DNA of 64,000 nt from Arthrobacter sp. ERGS1:01 (lineage in GTDB: Bacteria; Actinomycetota; Actinomycetes; Actinomycetales; Micrococcaceae): the NCBI RefSeq assembly GCF_001281315.1, contig NZ_CP012479.1, forward strand, positions 1,860,001 through 1,924,000. The letters run 5' to 3'. Within the stretch, counting starts at the first letter, position 1. The number at the start of each line of letters is the position of its first letter. The position numbers and the translations under genes were made by a program. The notes under the pieces are model-generated. The model did no database searches and was not told where the DNA came from. It saw only the letters and a list, made by a program, of their open reading frames with translations. Below are positions 8,850-17,404 of this stretch, piece by piece.

Positions 8850-9574
8850 GGAAGCCACTGCGACATGAGTCCGCCGAGCAGGCCGCCGATCAGCGGGCCG
8901 ACAACCGGGACCCAGGCGTAGCTCCAGTCGCTGGAGCCCTTGCCCTTGATGGGCAGCAGTGCGTGGGCAATGCGCGGCCCCAGGTCACGGGCCGGGTTGA
9001 TGGCGTAGCCGGTGGGCCCACCGAGTGAGGCGCCAATGCCGACCACCAACAGGGCCACGGGCAGCGGGCCAAGGCCCGTCACGCCGCCGCCGAAGTGCAG
9101 GATCACGAAGACCAGCACGAAGGTGCCGATGATTTCCGTGACGACGTTCCAGCCGTAGCTGCGGATCGCCGGGCCGGTGGAGAACACGCCGAGCTTGGTG
9201 GCGGCGTCGGGCTCGCTGTCAAAGTGCTGCTTGTATGCGAGCCAGCAAACGACGGCGCCGAGGAAGGCACCCGTCATTTCACCGCCGAAGTAGGTCAGCG
9301 TGGAGCCGAAGCTGACCGGCACTCCGGGGACGAAGTCCTTCGCGCCACTGGCGATCACGCCAACCGTAACGGCCGGATTCAGGTGGGCGCCGGACTTCGC
9401 GGCGACAAACACACCGCTCATGACGGCAAGGCCCCAACCCCAGTTCACCAGGAGGAACCCACCGGCGTTGCCCTTCGTCCCTTTCAAGGCAACGTTTGCC
9501 ACAACGCCGCAACCCAGCAGGGTCAGCATCATGGTTCCCATCACCTCGGAGAGGTAAATAATTCCAAGAGACAT
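8834..9574 (-). CDS. glpF: Glycerol uptake facilitator (aquaglyceroporin)
   Basis: MIP-family channel that lets glycerol diffuse in, 246 residues with six hydrophobic helices. Both pore half-helix motifs are present: LNPAVTVG at about 65-72 and INPARDLGP near 191-199. The Asp after the second NPAR is the mark of glycerol facilitators as opposed to water channels. Start ATG 9574 is decided by AAGGAG 7 nt upstream; an upstream ATG in frame (9619) lacks one. It lies 82 nt downstream of glpD. Its last codons sit in a tandemly duplicated sequence. Confidence 0.95.
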   Translation of the reverse strand: MSLGIIYLSEVMGTMMLTLLGCGVVANVALKGTKGNAGGFLLVNWGWGLAVMSGVFVAAKSGAHLNPAVTVGVIASGAKDFVPGVPVSFGSTLTYFGGEMTGAFLGAVVCWLAYKQHFDSEPDAATKLGVFSTGPAIRSYGWNVVTEIIGTFVLVFVILHFGGGVTGLGPLPVALLVVGIGASLGGPTGYAINPARDLGPRIAHALLPIKGKGSSDWSYAWVPVVGPLIGGLLGGLMSQWLPLIVK

Positions 9575-9605
9575 CTTTGACTCCTTCTTGTTATTCAATT
9601 TAGAT

Positions 9606-9655
9606 GGCAGGGCGTGCATGCCCCGCCACTCTTGAGCCCCGTCGCCCCAGGGGCT
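9606..9655 (-). repeat. Two small hairpins between glpD and glpF
   Basis: Imperfect inverted repeats at 9606-9627 (GGC-GGGC / GCCC-GCC) and 9635-9655 (AGCCCC / GGGGCT) directly after the glpD stop. Without a T-tract they are more likely to shape mRNA stability or partial termination inside the operon than to be full terminators. Confidence 0.4.
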
Positions 9656-9656
9656 G

Positions 9657-11468
9657 TTAGGCGATCAAGCTTTGCACCTGGACACCGTGGAAACGGGCCA
9701 GAACATCTTGGGCATGGGCAATCTCGCGCTGGCTGGTTTCCGCATTCCAGCCCAGCGGCCCGGCGAGGGCCGCCGCCGTTTCGGCCAGCAATTCGCTGGT
9801 GACCAGGCCGCGGAAGGCCAGGGAGGTGCGGCGGATCAGCACGTCGATCAGGTGGCCGATCTGTTCGTTCTCCACCATGAACGCGATCTCGCGGACGCTC
9901 AGCTCATGGGTCGACTCAAAGGCGGCGTCCTCGCCGGCGGCAAGGTAGGCCACCACGTCGTCGGCCCGTGTGCCGTAGCGGGTCAGCAGCACACCGGCCC
10001 GGGCGGCGTCGATCGTGTCGCTCACGTGGGCGGCGATCCAGGCCTCGATGCCGGCGTCGTTGGCCGGGAAGTTGACGCCGCCGCCGATGGCCAGTTTCGC
10101 GGTGGACATCTTGCGCTCGACGCCGAGGATGGCCAGGACGTCGTTGCTCATGTGCTCGGAGAGGGCCCGGAACGTGGTCCACTTGCCGCCCACCAGGCTC
10201 AGCACGGGCACGGTGGCGCCGGCAATGGCGCGGTCGGCACGTTCGATCCGGTAGTCGCGGGAGACAAACCCGGGGGCGGTCTCGTCGTGGCGCGGCAGCG
10301 GGCGCACGCCGGAGAAGCTGTAGACGATGTCCTCACGGGTGACCGCGATGTCCGGGAACACGTGGCCCACCAGGTCGAAGAAGTAATCGATCTCCGCTTC
10401 GGTGCAGACGGCGTCCTGATTCATGTCCGCGTTGACGTCGGTGGTGCCGACCAGGACGCGGTCGCCCATGGGGTAGATGAGCACGATCCGGCCGTCGGTG
10501 TGCTCGAAGAAGATCTCGCGACCGTTACAGGCGGCCAGCAGTTCCGGGTGGTCCAGCACGATGTGGGAGCCCTTGGTGCCGCCCATGAACTTCGTGACGG
10601 CGCCCATGGCCTGGTTGGTCTGGTCGACCCAGGCACCGGTCGTGTTGACGATGACGTCCGCCGTGAACGTGAAGGATTCGCCCGTGAGCTGGTCCGTCAG
10701 TTCGACGCCGTCGTCGGTGATCGCGGTGACCGCAAGGTAGTTGGTGGCACGTGCCTTGGCGGTGCCGTCAGCCGTTACGCCGGCCTTCTCGCCGTCCTGG
10801 AGGACGTCAAGGGTCAGCCGCTCCGGGTTGTGCACGGAGGCGTCGTAGTACGTGGCCGTGTACTTGATGCCGGGGTTCAGGGCGGGCAGCTCGGCCAGCG
10901 CCTTGCTCCGGCCCTTGAACTCGTGCCGGGGGACGCTGCCGCCGTCGCGGGAGAAGGCGTCATACATGGTCAGGCCCGCCTTGATCAGGACGGCGCCACG
11001 CTCCTGCGGCTTTCCCTGCTTGTGGGTCAGGAAGCGCAGGGGGGCGGCCATGATGCCGGAGACCGTGCTGAAGATCGGGATGGTGGTCTGCAGCGGCTTG
11101 ACATAGTGCGGGGCGATCTTCAGCAGGCGGTTGCGTTCGACGACGGACTCGCGGACCAGGCGGAACTCACCGTTTTCGAGGTAGCGGATGCCGCCGTGGA
11201 TCATGTGGGACGAGGCTCCGGAGGCGCCCTGGCAGTAGTCGCCGCGCTCCACCAGTGCAACGTCGATTCCCTGCAGCGCCAGGTCACGGAACGTGCCGAC
11301 GCCGTTGATGCCGCCGCCGATAATCAAGACCTTCGCCTGCGGGCGTTCACGCAAGGCCGCCACTTGGGGCCGCGTTGACACCGCACCATTGTTGGATGAT
11401 TCGTTCTTGCCGGCATTGCCTAGGATTCTCAAGTTGACCTCATTCGAGCCCCGTATTTGTTGCGCCAT
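9657..11468 (-). CDS. glpD: Aerobic glycerol-3-phosphate dehydrogenase
   Basis: FAD-dependent, membrane-associated oxidation of glycerol 3-phosphate to dihydroxyacetone phosphate, feeding electrons to quinones. In 603 residues the Rossmann FAD motif IIGGGINGVG is at about 49-58, followed by ASGASSHMIHGGIRYLE near 83-99. The C-terminal GlpD domain (from about 460) is also present. The first about 45 residues precede the FAD domain and the true start could lie downstream; ATG 11468 is the simplest choice. It is the first gene of the glp operon, divergent from a SorC-type regulator whose control region lies between them. Confidence 0.95.
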   Translation of the reverse strand: MAQQIRGSNEVNLRILGNAGKNESSNNGAVSTRPQVAALRERPQAKVLIIGGGINGVGTFRDLALQGIDVALVERGDYCQGASGASSHMIHGGIRYLENGEFRLVRESVVERNRLLKIAPHYVKPLQTTIPIFSTVSGIMAAPLRFLTHKQGKPQERGAVLIKAGLTMYDAFSRDGGSVPRHEFKGRSKALAELPALNPGIKYTATYYDASVHNPERLTLDVLQDGEKAGVTADGTAKARATNYLAVTAITDDGVELTDQLTGESFTFTADVIVNTTGAWVDQTNQAMGAVTKFMGGTKGSHIVLDHPELLAACNGREIFFEHTDGRIVLIYPMGDRVLVGTTDVNADMNQDAVCTEAEIDYFFDLVGHVFPDIAVTREDIVYSFSGVRPLPRHDETAPGFVSRDYRIERADRAIAGATVPVLSLVGGKWTTFRALSEHMSNDVLAILGVERKMSTAKLAIGGGVNFPANDAGIEAWIAAHVSDTIDAARAGVLLTRYGTRADDVVAYLAAGEDAAFESTHELSVREIAFMVENEQIGHLIDVLIRRTSLAFRGLVTSELLAETAAALAGPLGWNAETSQREIAHAQDVLARFHGVQVQSLIA

Positions 11469-11483
11469 GGGCGCCTGTTCCCA

Positions 11484-11537
11484 TTATTGTTGGAATACTT
11501 GGAAAATATAGTCAACATGTTTGCACAAACGTGCAGA
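11484..11537 (+). promoter_or_regulatory. Promoter and palindromic operator of the SorC-type regulator (glp control region)
   Basis: A good sigma-70-type promoter, TTATTG (11484-11489), 17 nt, TATAGT (11507-11512), reads toward the regulator gene. It is followed by an inverted repeat TTTGCAC-AAAC-GTGCAGA (11520-11537; 6 of 7 positions match). This is the position expected for an autorepression operator. The glpD start is only 15 nt from the -35 box, so the same protein may control the divergent glp operon; that part is inference. Confidence 0.6.
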
Positions 11538-11552
11538 AAGGTCCGACGGATC

Positions 11553-12563
11553 GTGCCCAGCAAGCGAACAAAGCAGTCCGACGCCCTCCGGGCTGCACAA
11601 ATGTACTATTTGCAGGACCAGACCATGGACGCCATTGCCAGGGAGCTGCGGACCTCCCGATCCACCGTCTCCCGGCTCCTTTCGGCGGCCCGGGAAAGCG
11701 GCCTGGTGCAGATCCAGATCAAGACGCCGTCGGACCGGGCGCCCGAGTTGGAACGGGCCATCCGCACCCGCTACAAGGTGGACGTGCACGTGGTCCCCGT
11801 GGCCGACACCCTCAATGAGATGGACGTGCTGGAACGGGTCAGCATGCAGGCCGCCCGCACCATCACCCCGCTCGTGGATTCCAACGCCGTGATCGGCGTG
11901 GCCTGGGGATCCACGCTCAGCGCCGTCAGCCGGCACCTGACCCGAAAGACCACCCACGGGACCACGATCGTCCAGCTCAACGGGGCCGGGAACACCCAGA
12001 CCACGGGCATCACCTACGCCTCGGAGATCATCCGGCGCTTTGGCACCGCCTACGGCGCCAAGGTGGAGCAATTCCCGGTCCCGGCCTTCTTCGACAACGC
12101 CGAAACCAAGCGCATGATGTGGCAGGAACGCAGCGTCCGGCGCATCCTCGACCTGCAGGAACGGATGACGATCGCCATCTTCGGCGTGGGCTCCATGAAT
12201 GCCGACGTCCCCAGCCACGTCTACTCCGGCGGATACCTGGACGGCACCGACCTCGATGCCCTGGAGGCCTCCGGCGTGGCCGGGGACGTCGCGACGGTCT
12301 TCTTCCGCGACGACGGCAGCGATGCGGGCATCGTCCTCAACGACCGTTCCAGCGGGCCCAGCCTGGCAAGCCTGCGCACGGTCCGGCGTCGTATCTGCGT
12401 CGTCTCCGGGGCCAGGAAAATCAAGGGGCTGCGCGGCGCCCTCGCGGCCGGCCTCGCCACCGACCTGATCCTTGACGAAAGCACGGCCCGCGAGCTGGTC
12501 GAGGCGGAAAGCAGCTCGACCGACCCGATCTTCGGCTTCCTGAACACCCTGGACGGGCTGTAG
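11553..12563 (+). CDS. SorC/DeoR-family sugar-responsive transcriptional regulator
   Basis: DNA-binding regulator of 336 residues. The N-terminal helix-turn-helix is at about 24-44 (MDAIARELRTSRSTVSRLL). The rest is the SorC-type sugar-phosphate sensing domain, with GVAWGSTL near 115 and GVGSMN near 213. GTG 11553 is preferred because a palindrome lies just upstream and the family usually begins shortly before the HTH. An in-frame ATG at 11517 directly after the -10 box would add 12 residues through the operator and remains possible. Divergent orientation to glpD-F-K suggests it senses a glycerol-derived phosphate; the ligand is not provable from sequence. Confidence 0.82.
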   Translation: MPSKRTKQSDALRAAQMYYLQDQTMDAIARELRTSRSTVSRLLSAARESGLVQIQIKTPSDRAPELERAIRTRYKVDVHVVPVADTLNEMDVLERVSMQAARTITPLVDSNAVIGVAWGSTLSAVSRHLTRKTTHGTTIVQLNGAGNTQTTGITYASEIIRRFGTAYGAKVEQFPVPAFFDNAETKRMMWQERSVRRILDLQERMTIAIFGVGSMNADVPSHVYSGGYLDGTDLDALEASGVAGDVATVFFRDDGSDAGIVLNDRSSGPSLASLRTVRRRICVVSGARKIKGLRGALAAGLATDLILDESTARELVEAESSSTDPIFGFLNTLDGL

Positions 12564-12614
12564 CCGGCGCACCCGCACGGCCGCGCCGCACACGCCGGAG
12601 CCGCAATGCTTCGG

Positions 12615-12620
12615 TAGAGT
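12615..12620 (+). promoter_or_regulatory. -10 element for leaderless aldo/keto reductase transcript
   Basis: TAGAGT ends 7 nt before the ATG at 12628; no Shine-Dalgarno is present between them. Confidence 0.45.
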
Positions 12621-12627
12621 CATCCAT

Positions 12628-13461
12628 ATGCATTTGGCTCCCAAAGTCCCCCTGAACAACGGCGTCCTCATTGACGCGCTCGGCTACGGCGTCTACAAGG
12701 TTCCCGCCCCCGACTGCGCCGACCTTGTCTCCACGGCGCTCGACGCCGGCTACCGCACCGTGGACACCGCGGCGCTGTACGCCAACGAGGAAGGTGTGGG
12801 CCAAGCCGTCCGGGCCGCCGTGGACGGCGGGCTCCCGCGCGAGGAGATCTTCGTCACCTCCAAGGTCTGGAACGACCGCCAGGGGTACGACTCAACGCTG
12901 GCCGCGTTTGGCGAATCCATGGACCGGCTGGGCCTTGAGTACCTCGACATGTTCCTGATCCACTGGCCCTGCCCGGCCCAGGACCTTTACATCCCCACCT
13001 ACAAGGCCCTGGAAACGCTGTACGGCGAGGGCCGGGTGCGGGCCATCGGCGTCAGCAACTTCGAACCCGAGCACCTGCACCGGCTGATGGACGCCACGGA
13101 CGTGGTGCCGGCCGTCAACCAGATTGAACTGCACCCGTGGCTGCAACAGCGCGAGCTGCGCGCCCTGCACGCCGAGCTGGGCATCGCCACGCAGGCGTGG
13201 AGCCCGCTGGCCCGCGGCGGACTGCTGGAGGACGCCACGCTCGCGGGACTGGCCGCGGCCCACGGGAAGTCCGTGGCGCAGATCGTGCTGCGCTGGCACG
13301 TCCAGTCCGGCCACCTGGTGATCCCCAAGGCCAGCAGCCAGGCCCGGATTGCCGAAAACCTGAACGTCTTCGACTTTGTCCTCAGCGGGACCGAGATGGA
13401 CACCCTGGCCGCCATGGACAGCGGCCGGCGTTCCGGCTCCGACCCCGGCGCCATGAAGTAG
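12628..13461 (+). CDS. Aldo/keto reductase (2,5-diketo-gluconate reductase-like)
   Basis: NADPH-dependent carbonyl reductase of the AKR superfamily, 277 residues, a complete (alpha/beta)8 barrel. The catalytic tetrad is visible: Asp46 and Tyr51 in VDTAALY, Lys79 in VTSKVW, and His112 in LIHWP. GVSNFEP (near 135) and the cofactor-binding IPKASS (near 232) are also present. AKR5-type enzymes reduce diketo-sugar acids or small aldehydes; the substrate here is unknown. The alpha/beta hydrolase follows after 10 nt, so they probably form a transcription unit. Confidence 0.9.
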   Translation: MHLAPKVPLNNGVLIDALGYGVYKVPAPDCADLVSTALDAGYRTVDTAALYANEEGVGQAVRAAVDGGLPREEIFVTSKVWNDRQGYDSTLAAFGESMDRLGLEYLDMFLIHWPCPAQDLYIPTYKALETLYGEGRVRAIGVSNFEPEHLHRLMDATDVVPAVNQIELHPWLQQRELRALHAELGIATQAWSPLARGGLLEDATLAGLAAAHGKSVAQIVLRWHVQSGHLVIPKASSQARIAENLNVFDFVLSGTEMDTLAAMDSGRRSGSDPGAMK

Positions 13462-13471
13462 GCGCGGACCG

Positions 13472-14407
13472 GTGGATGAGAAAGTGAAGGAAAACACCGC
13501 ACCCGTGCGCAAGCCCGTCACCGTGGACCTGGCCGGACGCGTCAACGAGCACACGGTGGACGTAGCCGGCACGGCCGTCCACTACTGGGACTACGCCCCG
13601 CGGGACTGGACGCCGGAAAGCCGCACCATCGTCATGGTGCACGGCTTCCGCGGCGACCACCACGGGCTGGAACGGGTCGTGGAGCTGCTGCCCGAACACC
13701 GGGTCATCATGCCCGACCTGCCGGGGTTCGGCCGCTCCCCCGCCTTTGCCGGCACGGCACACAGCATTGACGGGTACGGGCAGTTCCTTGCCGGTTTCCT
13801 GGACACGCTGGCGCTGGGTGCCGGCACCGTCTTGCTGGGCCATTCCTTCGGCTCCATCGTGGCCAGCCACTTCGCCGCATCCCACCCGGGCCGGGTGTAT
13901 CCGCTGGTCCTGGTCAACCCGATCGCGGCACCGGCCCTCGAGGGCCCCAAGGGCGTCATGACCAAGCTTGCGGTGTTCTACTACTGGGCTTCGGCCAAGC
14001 TTCCGGCTGCGCTGGGCAACGCCCTGCTGCGCAGCAAGCTCATTGTGCGGGTCATGAGCGTGACCATGGCCAAAACCAAGGATCCGGATTTGCTGGCGTT
14101 CATTCACGGCCAACATCACGCGTACTTCAGCGGTTTCGCCAACCGGGACATGCTGCTGGAATCCTTCCAGGCATCGGTTGGCGGCACGGTCCGCGAGGTG
14201 GCCGGGCAACTGGCCCTCCCCACCCTGCTCATTGCCGGCGCTCAGGACGAGATCGCCACGCTGCCCACGCAACACGTCCTGAAGGATCTGCTGCCCCAGG
14301 GCGAACTAGTGGTCATCCCCGACGTGGGCCACCTCATCCACTACGAAACACCGGCCCCGGCGGCAGCGGCCATCATCGACTTCCTCGAAAGGCACCCCGC
14401 CCCGTGA
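13472..14407 (+). CDS. Alpha/beta hydrolase
   Basis: Soluble hydrolase of 311 residues with a complete catalytic triad: Ser125 in LGHSFGS, Asp260 in IAGAQDE and His288 in DVGHLIH. The oxyanion loop is HGFRGDHH at 57-64. The substrate cannot be predicted; the fold covers esterases, lipases and C-C hydrolases. Start is GTG 13472. The stop overlaps the GTG of the next gene (GTGA), so it is translationally coupled to the glycosyltransferase, and it closely follows the aldo/keto reductase. Confidence 0.88.
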   Translation: MDEKVKENTAPVRKPVTVDLAGRVNEHTVDVAGTAVHYWDYAPRDWTPESRTIVMVHGFRGDHHGLERVVELLPEHRVIMPDLPGFGRSPAFAGTAHSIDGYGQFLAGFLDTLALGAGTVLLGHSFGSIVASHFAASHPGRVYPLVLVNPIAAPALEGPKGVMTKLAVFYYWASAKLPAALGNALLRSKLIVRVMSVTMAKTKDPDLLAFIHGQHHAYFSGFANRDMLLESFQASVGGTVREVAGQLALPTLLIAGAQDEIATLPTQHVLKDLLPQGELVVIPDVGHLIHYETPAPAAAAIIDFLERHPAP

Positions 14408-15512
14408 GCCACGGCAACACCCCCACACCACTCCCCCGCCCCGACCGGCCCAAAATCGTCATGGACGCCCGCTTCACCCGGCTGGACCACCACGACGGGA
14501 TCAGCCGCTACGGCGCGTCCCTCATGGCCGCCGTCGCACCCCATGCCGACGTGACCATGCTGATCCACGACGAACGGCAGCTGGCGCTACTGCCCGAGCT
14601 GCCCTGGGTCAAGATCAACTCGCCGCTGTCCCCGCTGGAACTGCTGGTCTCCCGGCACGTGAACAAGCTCGACGCCGACCTGGTGTTCTGTCCCATGCAA
14701 ACCATGGGCAGCTGGGGCAGGAAGTACCCGCTGGTGCTGACCCTGCACGACCTCATCTATTACGAGCACCCGGCCCCTCCCGGTTTCCTGCCGGCGCCCG
14801 TGCGGGTGCTGTGGCGCCTGTACCACAAGGCGTACTGGCCCCAGCGGGTGCTGCTGAACCGGGCCGACGTGGTTGCGACCATTAGCAACACGACCCTGGG
14901 CCTGATGCGCCGGCACCGCTTGACGAAGCGGCCCGTCAAGATCGTGGGCAACGCACCCCAGGGCAACCGTGTGCCGCGCGATCCCGCCGTCGTGCCGGAA
15001 AAGTCATTGACGTATATGGGCTCCTTCATGCCGTACAAAATGTCGAGACGCTCATTGCCGGCATGGCGGAACTGCCCGGCTTCACCCTGAACCTGCTCAG
15101 CCGCATCACGCCGGAGCGGCGGGCCGAACTGGAGGCACAGGTTCCGGCCGGCGCCGCCGTGGTCTTCCACAATGGGGTCACCGACGCCGAATACGACGAA
15201 CTCCTCCTGCGCACCACGGCACTTGTCACACTTTCCAAGGCCGAAGGCTACGGCCTGCCGCTCGTGGAGGCCATGGCATTGGGCACCCCCGTGGTGGTGG
15301 CCGACACCGAGATCTTCCGTGAGGTGGGAGGGGACGCGGCACACTATGTGCCGGCCGACTCCCCCACGGCCTTCGCCGCGGCCGTGCTCGCCCTGGACTC
15401 GCAGCCTGCGTGGGCCGCGAGTTCGACGGCGTCCGTGGCGCAGGCGGCCACGTTCAGCTGGGAGGCCTCCGCACGGGAACTGCTGGAGATCGCCGGGGAG
15501 CTTCGCCGCTAG
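14404..15512 (+). pseudogene. GT4-type glycosyltransferase, interrupted by a one-base deletion
   Basis: Retaining glycosyltransferase of the GT-B fold. The first frame (14404 to about 15040) carries the N-terminal domain, with DARFTRLDHHDGISRYG and LTLHDLIYYEHP. The second frame (to 15512) carries the donor-sugar domain with the E-x7-E motif EGYGLPLVE. The frames join smoothly if the A-run at 15037-15040 had one more A, giving MPYKNVETLIAG. The repaired protein is about 370 residues, normal for the family. It could be a true pseudogene, but the same kind of error affects essential genes in this window, so a base-calling error is likelier. Its GTG start overlaps the hydrolase stop. Acceptor and sugar are unknown. 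Confidence 0.85.
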
Positions 15513-15584
15513 GCATTCCATGCGCGATTGATTCCTCCACAGGCACACCCGTTCTAGAACTTATCCATATATTTGTTTTAACCG

Positions 15585-15613
15585 TTTACCAGTTCCCCTT
15601 CGGGTTCTAAAAT
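15585..15613 (+). promoter_or_regulatory. Promoter for leaderless DUF222/HNH transcript
   Basis: TTTACC (15585-15590), 17 nt, TAAAAT (15608-15613), then 6 nt to an ATG at 15620. It lies in an AT-rich patch unlike the surrounding DNA. Confidence 0.6.
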
Positions 15614-15619
15614 AGTCAT

Positions 15620-17235
15620 ATGGAGAAAGTCCAGCACGCGGTGAACCCCGGCAGCGAAGGCAAGCAGCCTTCCGCGGGATCGTGGTCGCCGGCACCTGGA
15701 ATCGTCGCCTCCTACCCGGTTGCTCAGCCGCCGGCTCCCCCTCCCGCGGGGTTGTCTCGGGAGGTTGATCTTCCAACCCATTGGCGCCGGAGCGCCGGCC
15801 GCCCATCTCATCCGCAGACCTGGGCATTGACTCGCCCGAAGCGCTGGCCGAGGCCGAATACCTGTGCGCGGTCTCGACGCTGCGCAGCCTTGCCCTTATC
15901 GAATCCGGGCTCGCGGCGCTCAAGGCGAGGACGGTCGAACGACTCGATGCCGCGTCCACCCGGCTCGGCGTCGTGGCCGGGCTTGACCCATGGCAGCGGG
16001 AGATCCTGGCAATCTCCACAACGGCCGAACTCTGCGCCGCGCTGACGCTCCCCCAACGATCGGGAGGGGAACTAAAAAGGCAAAGCATCGCCCTGGTCAG
16101 GGCCCACCCGGACACCTTGGACGCACTGTCCGCCGGCTCCATCTCATGGCGCAACGCCACAGTGGTCCTGGATCACCTCGAAACCCTCGAGGGAATCAAA
16201 GGCCCGTCCGGGGAACAGGCAATCCCGGAAGAATCGCTGCGCGGCTTTGAGCACCAATTGCTGGAGCTGGCGCCCGGGACGACAACGGCAAAATTCCTCC
16301 TCCAGGCCAGGCGCCTCAGGGAACGGACCCACCCCGAAAGCCTGGCCGCCCGGCATGCGAAGGCCGCTGCCGACCGAAAACTGGTGCTGTTGCCGGACCG
16401 CGACGGCATGTCCTGGCTTTCGATGTTCCTGCCCGCGGACTCCGCACAGGGAATCTGGAACCAGGCAAGCCGCACGGCGCGCACCCTCCAAGGCCCCGGC
16501 GAACACCGGACGCTGACGCAGCTGCGCGTCGACGTGCTTTCGGAATGGCTGCTGGAAACCGGCAGCACGCAGGCAAGCGACAGCGGCCCGGGCGGGCAGC
16601 CACGCCCGCGGGCCCAGGTTTTGGTGACAGTGCCGCTGCTGACCTTGCTCGGCTGCTCCATCGAACCGGCCGAACTCGAGGGCTACGGGCCCATCCCGCC
16701 CCGCATGGCACGGGAGCTGGCCGGCGGGTGTCCCACGGTGTACCGGATCATGGTGGACCCCTGCACCAACGAGTATTTGTCGATGGACCCGAAACAATAC
16801 CGCGTCACGGGAGCGGTCAGGGCCCTGCTGCACGCACGGGACGGCACCTGTTCCTTCCCGGGTTGCAACACGGTCACGGATGACACCGAACTGGACCATC
16901 TTCTTGCCTGGGAGGACGGCGGTGCGTCAGTTCCCGAAAACCTGTCGAGCGAATGTGGCGTCCACCATCGACTCAAGCACTTCAAGGACCGCAAGGCCCG
17001 CGACGGGAGAAGGGCCGTGTCCAAAACGCGGCAGGGCCCGGACTTGGCAAGGGGCCCGGAATCGAAGATCCTGGACGGATGGACACCGGAATTGAACGGG
17101 TCACCCGGCGAAAAGCCCGCATGGATCTCGCCCGCCGGATACTCCTGCCCGCCGTCGGCAAAGGCCTCAACTCCCCCGCTCATACCGGTTTCGATTGCGA
17201 TCGGGGCCATCGAAGAACTGACGGAAGAATCTTGA
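15620..17235 (+). pseudogene. DUF222 / HNH endonuclease-domain protein, apparently frameshifted near its N-terminus
   Basis: Member of the large actinobacterial DUF222-HNH family (13E12-like), whose role is unsettled. The main frame (from about 15769 to 17235) has the helical DUF222 domain and near the C-terminus an HNH motif: CSFPGC, then DHLLAWEDGG, then CGVHHRLKH. That frame has no good start. A promoter with a leaderless ATG at 15620 opens a different frame encoding about 60 residues that would join the main frame if one base were restored, for instance in CCC at 15802-15804. The repaired length of about 538 residues fits the family. If 15620 is not the start, TTG 15781 is an alternative with 484 residues. 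Such genes often occur as dispersed multicopy units. Confidence 0.75.
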
Positions 17236-17404
17236 AGCCACGGCAAAATGTTCGAGCGCCGGGCACTGATCAAGAAAATACTTGCGCCCATCCGCATGCA
17301 GCGGCATTATGTGCGATATGTAGTGAGACCGACCCCTTGACGCTGGGTGGGGAGGTTGGGCTTGTGGATCGCCGGATCTTCCGGCCCGACCGGCAGGAAC
17401 GTGC

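Noticed and set aside
14404..15512. Programmed ribosomal frameshift in the glycosyltransferase
   Set aside because: No slippery heptamer or stimulatory hairpin is evident, and four other genes show the same one-base loss.
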